NCBI RefSeq assembly: GCF_001519055.1
Contig: NZ_KQ954290.1
Coordinates: 156,394-220,393, forward strand
DNA length: 64,000 nucleotides
Origin: Novosphingobium sp. Fuku2-ISO-50
Lineage (GTDB): Bacteria > Pseudomonadota > Alphaproteobacteria > Sphingomonadales > Sphingomonadaceae
Direction of reading: 5' to 3'
Position 1 is the stretch's first letter. Each line of letters starts with the position of its first letter. Made by a program: the position numbers and the translations under genes. Positions 9,256-16,521 of the stretch are shown here, in pieces. The notes beneath the pieces are model-generated. The model made no database searches and was not told where the DNA came from. It saw only the letters and a list, made by a program, of their open reading frames with translations.

Positions 9256-9996
9256 ATGCACACGCCGATCAGCGGGAGCGCCCTTTACGAAGGGCTCCAT
9301 TATCTCGAATTGCGCAACGCGATCGCGGCGGAGATCGCTGCCGGTACGCTCAGGCCGGGCGAGCGGCTGCCCTCCGAACGCGCCCTGGGGACGGCAGGCG
9401 GGATCGCGCGCGGCACGATCCGCGAAGGTTTGGCGCAGCTTGAAGCCGAAGGCCTGATCTACCGCAAGGATCGCAGCGGCTGGTACGTATCACCGGCGCC
9501 GATCGTCTATGATCCGACCCGATGGGAAGGGTTCATCTCTTATGTCGAGGCGCAAGGGCGCACGCCATCCACACGCACGCTGGACGCCACGCTCATTTCC
9601 GCCGACGCGTTCCTTGCCGGGGTGATGGATCGACCGCCCGGCGCACCGCTCTACCAGATCCGTCGCTGTCGCTCCATCGACGCGCGCGCCGTGCTGGTTG
9701 AAACCATCATCGTGGATGCCGCACTCGCGCCCGATTTGCTGCGATTTTCGTTCGATCAGTCGCTGACCAGCATTCTCAAGGCGGAATACGGCCTGGCCGT
9801 GACCCGCAACAAGATCACGATGCAGCCCTGCGCGCTGACCGGCCACGAAGCCCACACACTTTGCGCAAAGCCGGGGCTGCCCGGGCTCAATGTCGTGCGC
9901 ACAAGTTACGATGCGCGCGGCCGGGTGGTGGAATTCGACCGCGAATACTGGCGCCATGACGCCGTGACGATCAGCGTCGAGGCCCGCGTTCGCTGA
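9256..9996 (+). CDS. GntR-family regulator with UTRA domain (PhnF/HutC subfamily)
   Basis: I place the start at ATG 9256 (246 residues), because HutC-type proteins normally have under 15 residues before ALYEGLHYLEL. ATG 9235 is possible. ATG 9145 would put the operator inside the coding sequence. The N-terminal winged helix (about residues 10-75) carries PGERLPSERALG and GTIREGLAQLEAEGLI. Residues about 90-245 form a UTRA ligand-binding domain. The gene is divergent from phospholipase C and overlaps the 3' end of the PI-PLC/phosphatase gene by 26 bp. HutC-subfamily operators near three targets make it the likely local repressor. The ligand may be a phosphorylated head group, which is inference. 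Confidence 0.88.
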   Translation: MHTPISGSALYEGLHYLELRNAIAAEIAAGTLRPGERLPSERALGTAGGIARGTIREGLAQLEAEGLIYRKDRSGWYVSPAPIVYDPTRWEGFISYVEAQGRTPSTRTLDATLISADAFLAGVMDRPPGAPLYQIRRCRSIDARAVLVETIIVDAALAPDLLRFSFDQSLTSILKAEYGLAVTRNKITMQPCALTGHEAHTLCAKPGLPGLNVVRTSYDARGRVVEFDREYWRHDAVTISVEARVR

Positions 9997-11878
9997 GCGC
10001 TTTGGCTTCGGCGCGGCACATCGCCGCGTCGGGCGCCGGAGCAGAGACACGGACTTTGACCATTTCGTTGCGCGCGGCCTCCAGATCCGCGCGGAATGCA
10101 GCGGAACCGTGCAAGGCGGCAGTCGCCGCCGCACCGGCCAGCCAACCGGCCTCGACCGCGCTGCGGCTGTGCGCGCCGCATATCACGCGGCTTTCGCCAA
10201 AGGCTCGCCCGCGCGCCAGGATCGCGCTGGCCCGGTCAGGCACGAGCTCGGCCAGGATCAGCGCCTCCATCCATCCGCCCGCAGCGTGGCCGGACGGATA
10301 GTCGCCATTACCGGCAAGGTGCGCGGTCCGCGCCTGGCAGATCCGCACCGCCGGGCCCATGCCGATATAAGGGCGCGGCGTATGGTAAAACGCCTTGACC
10401 GGATCGACCACACCCGCCGTGCCGGCGCGGTCGAGCAGCCGCGCCAGCGCAGGCGCGGTATCGGGCGCAAGGCTGACCCCGAGCGCGCAGGCAAAGTGAA
10501 CAAACGGCCCGCTTTCGACATCCGCAACAGCCAGCCGCCACCGTGCCGAGCCCGCGAGCCGACGCGTGGCGGCAAACACCTGACGATCCGCGCGGGCAAC
10601 CGGCCCATGCCGCCGGGGCGGCGGCGGCAGGATGCGCAGGCCGTCGGGCATGGTGTTGCCAGGCAGATAGGCGCTGTCCCGCGCCCCCGGCGGATTCGCG
10701 TGTTCGACCGCGACCGCCCCGCAACGGGTGCCCATGCGCTGCGGATTGCACAGCGCCGCAGCGCCCCCCGGCAGGCGCACCTGATAGGGGCTGTGCAAAC
10801 CCGGCTCTGGCCAGAGATAGTCGGTCGAAACATATTGCGCGCCCGAGGCCAAGGCGGCATCGCGCCGCCGCGTGTCATTCGCGCGCGCTTCCACCGTGTC
10901 CGCATCGGCGCGCGTGCGCACGATAAAACCGGCCGCGACCGCCTTGCGGATGCGCTGCGCATCGACGACCGGATCGTTGAGCGTCAGGTAGGCCGCCGCC
11001 GGCGAGCTTTCGTCGGTGTTGACGAAAAACACCCGGCCTTCGAGCGAGCGCCGCGCCCCGCGATAAAGCGCAACGACATCAGGCCCTTCGTCCAGCGCGA
11101 ACAGCACTTTGCCGCGCGCCTGCCCCAACCGGGGCCAGGCGTCGTGAAGCACCGCCTGGCGCAGCGTCGGATACCCGCGCTGAACGTCGTCCGGCGTGAT
11201 CAGCGAGGCGGGAGGAAACACCGCGCGCACTTCGCGATCGAGCGCATCGAACATGGCGGCGTCGAACGGCAAGGCATCGATCCCGCCGGGCATGGCCGCC
11301 GCATCCGCCTTGGCGTTGAACATCAGCATGATCGGCACATGATCGGGATGATCAAGCGACCAGCGCCGCACGATCCCGAGACATTCGCGCAAGGTCACGC
11401 ACGAACTGAGCACGTCCAGATCCTGCACATGCATCACCTTGAAGCCCGGCTCGGCCAGTGCCGCGCGGCGCGCAGGATCGAGCGCCACCCCCGCCGCGCG
11501 CAGACCCGCCGGATCGAGATAGCGCCCGCCGACAGGATCGGCATAGACATCGATTTCGATCTGTCGCACCCCGGCATCGAGTTGCTCGGGCAAGGGCCGG
11601 TGGCGATAATCGATATCGTCGGCCCGTTGCGGCGCGGCCTTGCGGATCAGCGCCAGCACGGCGTCGGGCACTGCCGTCTTGTAACTGTTGTGCGTGCCGA
11701 CGGTGACCAGATCGTTGAGCTTGAGATTGTGGTCCATCCACGCGCGGGCACACCCGGCGCCTGCACCGGCAAGGTCGATCGCCGCCAGGTTACACCGGGC
11801 AGAAGCCCCCGCGATGCCTGGGGACAGCAGGAAGGCCCCCGCAAGCGCGACCGAGATCTTCCACCGCGCACCTGCCAC
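9971..11878 (-). CDS. Exported PI-PLC domain fused to a PAP2-type acid phosphatase domain
   Basis: GTG 11878 is chosen as the start (635 residues) because GGAGA lies 8 bp upstream and a clean signal peptide (KISVALAGAFLLSPGIAGASA) follows. ATG 11920 would sit 5 bp from the operator. Residues about 50-390 match Ca2+-dependent phosphoinositide phospholipase C: VGTHNSYK with H63, then IEIDVYAD and VMHVQDLD. Residues about 440-610 match class A acid phosphatases: KAFYHTPRP (K-x6-RP), GDYPSGH, and GESRVICGAHSRSA (SR-x5-H). The usual Asp after the last His is Ala here. One polypeptide could release a phosphorylated head group and then its phosphate. A GntR-type operator lies 47 bp upstream. Confidence 0.85.
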   Translation of the reverse strand: MAGARWKISVALAGAFLLSPGIAGASARCNLAAIDLAGAGAGCARAWMDHNLKLNDLVTVGTHNSYKTAVPDAVLALIRKAAPQRADDIDYRHRPLPEQLDAGVRQIEIDVYADPVGGRYLDPAGLRAAGVALDPARRAALAEPGFKVMHVQDLDVLSSCVTLRECLGIVRRWSLDHPDHVPIMLMFNAKADAAAMPGGIDALPFDAAMFDALDREVRAVFPPASLITPDDVQRGYPTLRQAVLHDAWPRLGQARGKVLFALDEGPDVVALYRGARRSLEGRVFFVNTDESSPAAAYLTLNDPVVDAQRIRKAVAAGFIVRTRADADTVEARANDTRRRDAALASGAQYVSTDYLWPEPGLHSPYQVRLPGGAAALCNPQRMGTRCGAVAVEHANPPGARDSAYLPGNTMPDGLRILPPPPRRHGPVARADRQVFAATRRLAGSARWRLAVADVESGPFVHFACALGVSLAPDTAPALARLLDRAGTAGVVDPVKAFYHTPRPYIGMGPAVRICQARTAHLAGNGDYPSGHAAGGWMEALILAELVPDRASAILARGRAFGESRVICGAHSRSAVEAGWLAGAAATAALHGSAAFRADLEAARNEMVKVRVSAPAPDAAMCRAEAKALSERGPRR

Positions 11879-11925
11879 TTCGCCGTCTCCGCCATCGTGT
11901 CGACGCCACCTCGCCGTCACAATAT

Positions 11926-11937
11926 TGGTCTAGACCA
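11926..11937. promoter_or_regulatory. GntR/HutC-type operator 3 (PI-PLC/phosphatase fusion)
   Basis: TGGTCTAGACCA is a perfect palindrome with GT-N-TA-N-AC. It lies 47 bp upstream of the GTG start of the fusion gene and completes the set of three sites around the GntR/UTRA regulator. Confidence 0.75.
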
Positions 11938-12015
11938 CAGCAAAGTTACCGTCGGATGACCACGGGCTCTCTCTCCCGACCGGCAAAGACCCCGTTGTGG
12001 CCCTTCCCGCAGCGG

Positions 12016-13095
12016 TCACCCGATGTGCAGCAGATGGATCAGCGTCAGGCTGATCGCCCCCAGCACGGCCAGCGACAGCACGACCGCCGTGGTCACCCTG
12101 CCGCCTGCCTGGGCAACGGTGCGCACATCCACGCCAAGCCCCAGCGCGGCCATCGAAACCACGGTCAGCAGCGTCGCCGCAGTCCCCATCGGGGCCAATG
12201 CGGCATGGGGGATCATATCCAGCGAACGCAGTCCGGCGAGCCCGAGAAATCCGATGATGAACCAGGGCACCAGATGATGCAGCGGCGGGCGCCCCGGCAC
12301 CGGGCGCTCGCCGGTGGTGACATGCGGGGGCAATTCGTCGGCTTCCTCGCGCAGACCGGTCGACGTCAGCGACAAGACCACGCAGACCGGGCCGAGCATC
12401 AGCACGCGAACCAGTTTGACCAGCGTTCCCATCTGGACCGCAACCGGCCCGATCGGCGCCGCCGCAGCAATGACTTGCGGCACCGCATAGACGGTCAATC
12501 CGGCCAACGCGCCATATTGCAGCCCGCTCATGTGCAGCCCCGCGCCGACCAGCGGCAGGCCGAGCACGACCACGACGCCGAGCACGGCGGTAAAGCCGAT
12601 CGAGGCGGCGACATCCTCGCCATCGGCGCCGATCACCGGAGCGACCGCCGCAATCGCGGAATTGCCACAGATCGAATTGCCGCAGGCAATCAGCAAGGCC
12701 ATGCGCGTGGGCAGCCGCAACAGCTTTCCAATGGCAAAACTGCTGACAATGGCCGCAGCGACCGTTCCGGCGATGCCGATCAGCAACCACGGCCCAGCCG
12801 CGACGATCGTGGCCGCGCTGATCGACGCCCCCAGCAGGACGACCGCCAGCTCGAGCAGGAATTTGGCACTGAAACCGATACCGGGAAACCAGCGCGCATC
12901 AGGCGTCCACAGGCTGCGCAGCGTCGTGCCCGCCACGATCGCCAGAACCAGCGCTTCGAGCCAGGCGCGGCCGAACAGCATCTGTTCGCCTTGCTGAAGC
13001 GCGAATGCGGCCCCCGTCACGGCGACGCAAAGGATCACGCCGGGGGCGAGGCGCGAAACGCGGTTTGAATGCGGCGGGTTGGTCCGGGTTGTCAT
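12016..13095 (-). CDS. yeiH: YeiH-family inner-membrane transporter (putative sulfate exporter family)
   Basis: This 359-residue hydrophobic protein has about ten predicted membrane segments. It carries the conserved family segments LLELAVVLLGASIS and ACGNSICGNSAIAAVAP, typical of the YeiH/UPF0324 family. The family is annotated as putative sulfate exporters, but the transported molecule is poorly established. AGAGGA lies about 8 bp before the ATG. The LysR gene immediately upstream on the same strand resembles YeiE, which neighbours yeiH in enterobacteria, so regulation by that protein is likely. The interval between them is 252 bp and AT-richer than its surroundings. Confidence 0.88.
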   Translation of the reverse strand: MTTRTNPPHSNRVSRLAPGVILCVAVTGAAFALQQGEQMLFGRAWLEALVLAIVAGTTLRSLWTPDARWFPGIGFSAKFLLELAVVLLGASISAATIVAAGPWLLIGIAGTVAAAIVSSFAIGKLLRLPTRMALLIACGNSICGNSAIAAVAPVIGADGEDVAASIGFTAVLGVVVVLGLPLVGAGLHMSGLQYGALAGLTVYAVPQVIAAAAPIGPVAVQMGTLVKLVRVLMLGPVCVVLSLTSTGLREEADELPPHVTTGERPVPGRPPLHHLVPWFIIGFLGLAGLRSLDMIPHAALAPMGTAATLLTVVSMAALGLGVDVRTVAQAGGRVTTAVVLSLAVLGAISLTLIHLLHIG

Positions 13096-13313
13096 GGCTT
13101 GGTCCTCTTGCCATGAGCAATGGGCGCGCCGATTTGATCAATCCAACGGGCAATATCGATCATTTCAATCCATTTTGCGGATTGATGGATACCCCCGCCC
13201 CGCGCATGACCGGGGCGCTCACATCAGCAGCCCTTCTGAATTTTCAGTATTTCCGGCATTCGCACGGGTACGCGCGCCGCATGTCAGGCCACGCCCAATC
13301 GTTCACCAATTAC

Positions 13314-13352
13314 GATCAAAATATATCACTTTGATCTTATATAGAGATCAAA
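13314..13352. promoter_or_regulatory. Nested GATCAAA inverted repeats at the 3' end of the LysR gene
   Basis: TTTGATCT (13330-13337) and AGATCAAA (13345-13352) form an 8-bp inverted repeat across a 7-bp AT spacer. A further GATCAAA at 13314-13320 also pairs with the left arm. The right arm overlaps the LysR stop codon. There is no clear U-run, so this could be an operator for yeiH or a weak terminator. Confidence 0.3.
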
Positions 13353-14238
13353 TGATCCAATCGAACGGCCCGCCAAAGCTCTTGATCACATCCAGCAGCG
13401 CATCGGCGGCCTTGCTGCGGTAGCGCTCTTTCTGGCGCAGGCCAAAGAACGGCCGCTCGGCAAGATCGAACGGCAAGGCAAACAGCGCGCGCGCCTCGAT
13501 CGCCGGGGCGACGACCAGATGCGAGAGCACGGCATGGCCCACCCCCGCCCGGACAGCGGCAAGCACCGCCTCGTTGGACGGCAAGGTCAGCACGACATTG
13601 AGATCGCGCGGATCGATGTCGCGGGCCCGCACGGCATCCTCGAACGTGGACCGGGTGCCCGAGCCGCGCTCACGCATGACCCACGGCGCCTCTCTGATCC
13701 AGGCATTGGTGATCGCATCGGCGGGCGCCCGGCCCACCAGCAGCATGCGGTCGGTGCCGATCTTCCAGTGGGCCAGCCCCGGCTCGTCGATGCTCCCTTC
13801 GATGAAACCAAGCTCGGCCTCGCCATCGAGAACGCAACGCGCCGCGCCTTCGGTATTGGCCAGCGCGACCGACAGCTCGATCTGGGGATAGCGCGCGTGA
13901 AACGCGGCAAGCCTTTCCGGCAACCAGTATCCGGCGATCGTCTGGCTGGCGACAAGACGCAGATTGCCGCGCTTCAGCCCGCCATATTCCGACAGGGCCA
14001 GTTCCGCGCTGGCCGCCCGCGCCAGCACCGCGCGCGCTTCGTGAAGGAACATCTGGCCCGCATCGGTCAATTCGATCCCGCGCCCCACCCGGTGAAACAG
14101 CTTGATGTCGTGGCGCGCTTCGAGCGACGCGATCGCCCCGCTTGCCGCCGACTGGGTGACATTGAGCATCTCGGCGGCGCGCGTGACATGCTCGCGCTCG
14201 GCCACCGCGACGAAAATCCTCAGCTGTTCGAGTGTCAT
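13348..14238 (-). CDS. LysR-family transcriptional regulator (YeiE-like)
   Basis: The 296-residue protein has a classical LysR N-terminal helix-turn-helix (RIFVAVAEREHVTRAAEMLN and VTQSAASGAIASLE, residues about 7-46). A periplasmic-binding-protein-like effector domain follows from about residue 90 (LRLVASQTIAGYWLPERL). The length is normal. It lies directly upstream of the yeiH-like transporter on the same strand, matching the yeiE-yeiH association known in enterobacteria, so it probably controls that transporter. The effector is unknown. MITE-like repeats occupy the interval before its start. Confidence 0.88.
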   Translation of the reverse strand: MTLEQLRIFVAVAEREHVTRAAEMLNVTQSAASGAIASLEARHDIKLFHRVGRGIELTDAGQMFLHEARAVLARAASAELALSEYGGLKRGNLRLVASQTIAGYWLPERLAAFHARYPQIELSVALANTEGAARCVLDGEAELGFIEGSIDEPGLAHWKIGTDRMLLVGRAPADAITNAWIREAPWVMRERGSGTRSTFEDAVRARDIDPRDLNVVLTLPSNEAVLAAVRAGVGHAVLSHLVVAPAIEARALFALPFDLAERPFFGLRQKERYRSKAADALLDVIKSFGGPFDWII

Positions 14239-14280
14239 CTATCTTCCCGGGGGCGCCGCAAGGCCGTCAATCGAAGCCCC

Positions 14281-14357
14281 AGTGGATTGTTTTTGACATT
14301 TGCATCCCGCCATCCGGATAGCACGGTCGCAAATGTCAAAAACGGAAAATCCACTAG
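14281..14357. repeat. MITE-like palindromic repeat, copy 1
   Basis: This is a 77-bp imperfect palindrome. The left arm begins AGTGGATTGTTTTTGAC and the right arm ends TCCACTAG; the inner arms are GACATTTGC / GCAAATGTC. Its 25-bp centre recurs inverted, with one mismatch, in the copy at 54854-54928. It encodes nothing. Confidence 0.8.
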
Positions 14358-14369
14358 AATCAAATGTTT

Positions 14370-14447
14370 CTAGTGGTCCGAAAAGATTCTGACATTTGCA
14401 CACTACCTAGCCGAGAGCGGGTGCAAATGTCAGAATCGGACCACTAG
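14370..14447. repeat. MITE-like palindromic repeat, copy 2
   Basis: This is a 78-bp palindrome bounded by CTAGTGG and CCACTAG. It has the same inner GACATTTGC / GCAAATGTC arms as copy 1 but a different outer arm (GGTCCGA...GATTCTGAC) and centre. It starts 12 bp after copy 1. Copy 3 combines one arm of each type. Confidence 0.8.
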
Positions 14448-14649
14448 GTTAGGCCGTGGATCGACGAAGGAGAAGATCCCAAGTGGATAACCACCGCCAA
14501 CCGCGAAATTCCGCGCCGGACTGGGTAGATTCCGACGCTGCCGAGCCCTCGCGCCGGTTTCTATGAAGTCTGTTACGCAGCCTTGCGCGATCAGCCGCCG
14601 AGCGGACCTGTTCAAAGGTCTCCGGCTGGCGCCAATTGAGGAATTTTCG
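14448..14649. other. Leader region of the Gly/His-rich protein gene
   Basis: No gene is seen here; together with the two repeats it forms a 411-bp interval between the LysR gene and the next gene. It contains one copy of the recurring GGGTAGATTCCGA motif (14522-14540), annotated separately. Confidence 0.5.
14522..14540 (+). promoter_or_regulatory. Recurring upstream motif, copy 1
   Basis: TGGGTAGATTCCGACGCTG matches three other sites (28811-28829 on minus, 28875-28893, 29733-29751), each upstream of a small envelope or stress-type transcription unit in the same orientation. Here it lies 109 bp before the ATG at 14650. No promoter class is recognised. Confidence 0.45.
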
Positions 14650-15045
14650 ATGCGCATGAAAGCTCTAACCATTACCATGGCCGTATTGGGCATGGTGGGC
14701 GCGGCATTGCCCGCATCCGTCGCCATCGCGCAGCACGCCGGCCAACAGCATCAAGGCGGCGGCCATCAGGGCGGCGGGGGCCATCAAGGTGGCGGTCATC
14801 AGGGTGGCGCTCATCAGGGCGGGGGCGGCAACCCGCATGGCGGCGGCCAGGGCGGAGGTCACGGCGGCGGCTATGGCGGCGGGCACGGTGGCTATGGTCG
14901 CGGAGACGGCGGCGCAGGGTTCGCGTTCGGCGCGGTGCTCGGCTATTATGCAGGTCATCCCTATTATTGCCGTCATCACCGTCATTGGCGCTGGAGCCAT
15001 CGCCTTCACCGCTATGTCTATTACACCAGAGGCGGCTATTGCTGA
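14650..15045 (+). CDS. Small exported Gly/His-rich protein
   Basis: Translation from ATG 14650, with TGAGGAA about 7 bp upstream, gives 131 residues. Residues 1 to about 27 are a signal peptide (MKALTITMAVLGMVGAALPA core). The middle, about residues 28-85, is a low-complexity region of HQGGG-type repeats. A short conserved-looking end (FGAVLGYYAGHPYYCRHH and WRWSHRLHRYVYY) is rich in Tyr, His and Arg. This organisation is common in periplasmic stress proteins of sphingomonads and could bind metals, but no function is established. A good terminator follows at 15075-15101. Confidence 0.7.
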   Translation: MRMKALTITMAVLGMVGAALPASVAIAQHAGQQHQGGGHQGGGGHQGGGHQGGAHQGGGGNPHGGGQGGGHGGGYGGGHGGYGRGDGGAGFAFGAVLGYYAGHPYYCRHHRHWRWSHRLHRYVYYTRGGYC

Positions 15046-15074
15046 TCGCGAACCACCCTTGATACCCACAGCAA

Positions 15075-15101
15075 GGCCGCTCCCGACTTGGGGCGGCTTT
15101 T
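15075..15101 (+). terminator. Rho-independent terminator
   Basis: The stem GCCGCTCCC / GGGGCGGC with loop GACTT is followed by TTTT, 30 bp after the stop of the Gly/His-rich protein gene. Confidence 0.8.
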
Positions 15102-15229
15102 CTGCGGGCTGACTATGCCCTGTCGCTCTCGTCCCCTGTCGCTCTCGGCACCGCCGAATGACATCTGCGCGCCGGAAACGAGGCCCGCTTGGCGCGCAAG
15201 GGTGCTATGCCATGGGGGCCCCTCGCAGG

Positions 15230-15784
15230 ATGGAAACGCCCATGGAAAGTCTGCCCCTGACCAAGGCCTTCACGTTGATCGAACCGGGACCGGTGATTCT
15301 CGTCACGACGAACGATGGCCGCAAAGACAATGTGATGACCCTGACATGGTCGATGGTGCTGGATTTCGCGGCCAGTTTTGCGATCACGACCGGGCCGTGG
15401 AACCATTCCTTTGCCGCGCTGTGCGAGACGCGCGAATGCGTGCTGTCGATCCCCACTGTCGACCTGATCGATACGGCGGTCGGCATCGGCACCTGTTCGG
15501 GATGCGATACCGACAAGTTTGCGAAATTCGGCCTGACCCGTGCGAAGGGGGAAAGGGTCCGAGCGCCGCTGATCAAGGAATGCCTCGCCAATATCGAATG
15601 CCGCGTCGTCGATCTGATCGAACGGCACAATATCATCGTGCTCGAAGGCGTCGCCGCCTGGTTCGACAGCGCGCGCAAGGAACAACGGCTGATCCATGCC
15701 GTTGGCGACGGCACGTTCATCGTCGACGGGCGCACGATCGACCGCAAGGCCATGATGCGCTCAAAGCTGCCCGACGGACTTTGA
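15230..15784 (+). CDS. Flavin reductase family protein
   Basis: The protein is 184 residues from ATG 15230; ATG 15242 (MESLPLTKAFT) is equally plausible, and neither has a strong ribosome site. The opening VILVTTNDGRKDNVMTLTWSMVLDF is characteristic of the FMN-binding split-barrel flavin reductase family that includes bacterial flavoredoxin-like proteins. Members reduce or bind FMN, and some supply reduced flavin to monooxygenases. No partner oxygenase is adjacent. A cysteine-bearing GTCSGCDTDKF segment in the middle is typical of this subgroup. The function here is general flavin reduction at best. Confidence 0.75.
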   Translation: METPMESLPLTKAFTLIEPGPVILVTTNDGRKDNVMTLTWSMVLDFAASFAITTGPWNHSFAALCETRECVLSIPTVDLIDTAVGIGTCSGCDTDKFAKFGLTRAKGERVRAPLIKECLANIECRVVDLIERHNIIVLEGVAAWFDSARKEQRLIHAVGDGTFIVDGRTIDRKAMMRSKLPDGL

Positions 15785-15817
15785 GCAGCGCATGACGAGC
15801 TGCCCGCGCCGCCGTCC

Positions 15818-16417
15818 CTATTTCGAAGCGAACAACAGGCGACCGGTGCCCAGCCGCGCGAGAAGCTGGCCGATGTCGTCATGCGACACCGCGAAACAGC
15901 CCTCGCTGCGCCCGACCCGGCCGTGCGCCCTGGCCATGCCGCGGTCGACATAGCTCGCGGCGTGGATCACGATCGCCCGGCTTTCGGCCAAGCTGTTTTC
16001 GGCATCGAGCCCGTGCAGCCGGCGCGACCGGCCGTGCTTTCCCGAATACGTCTCGCTGGTCAGGAAACTGCCCTGACACGATGCATTGGAGCCGGGACGG
16101 TTCGACAACCGTTCGACCCAGCCGCTGTTCGCCGGATCCGACCCCCGGCCATGCGCGACGAGCATGCTCGCCACGACCCGGCCATTGCCGACATCGACGA
16201 TCTGAAAGCGCGGCTCGCGCGAAGGAGCCGAAAAATCGACGAGACCGATCACGTCATGATACGGTATCGACGATCCATGAACCTTGAGCGCAGCCATCGC
16301 ACGTGCCAGCAGGGCAGGCTTTTCGCCGGTTTTCACCGTGGCGAATGCCCGCGGCACAACCAGCCCTGCCGATCCGGCAACAACGACGCCCAAAAGATTG
16401 CGCCTGCTAAATTTCAT
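15818..16417 (-). CDS. Murein L,D-transpeptidase catalytic-domain protein (YkuD_2 type)
   Basis: Translation from ATG 16417, preceded by GGGAA, gives 199 residues. A signal sequence (KFSRRNLLGVVVAGSAGLVV) with a twin arginine suggests export, possibly by Tat. The catalytic core is seen in GLVDFSAPSREPRF, IHAASYVDRGMARAHGRVG and RSEGCFAVS. The final Cys would be the acyl-acceptor nucleophile and the His in the middle its partner. This is the short family related to L,D-transpeptidases that form 3-3 peptidoglycan crosslinks or attach proteins. It is divergent from a second L,D-transpeptidase gene 104 bp away, so the two probably share a regulatory region. Confidence 0.82.
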   Translation of the reverse strand: MKFSRRNLLGVVVAGSAGLVVPRAFATVKTGEKPALLARAMAALKVHGSSIPYHDVIGLVDFSAPSREPRFQIVDVGNGRVVASMLVAHGRGSDPANSGWVERLSNRPGSNASCQGSFLTSETYSGKHGRSRRLHGLDAENSLAESRAIVIHAASYVDRGMARAHGRVGRSEGCFAVSHDDIGQLLARLGTGRLLFASK

Positions 16418-16521
16418 TTTGTGCGATTCCCAAAATCTTATACCTCCAATGTGGGTATCGCAGGCCGGGTTTGCAAATACCTGGGTCAAACTTCGGACAT
16501 ATTTTTTGGATGCATGACACG

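Noticed and set aside
10109..11959. A 616-codon open frame on the plus strand opposite the PI-PLC/phosphatase gene
   Set aside because: Arg/His/Pro-rich composition typical of the antisense frame of a GC-rich gene, no ribosome site, and the minus-strand frame has clear domain motifs.
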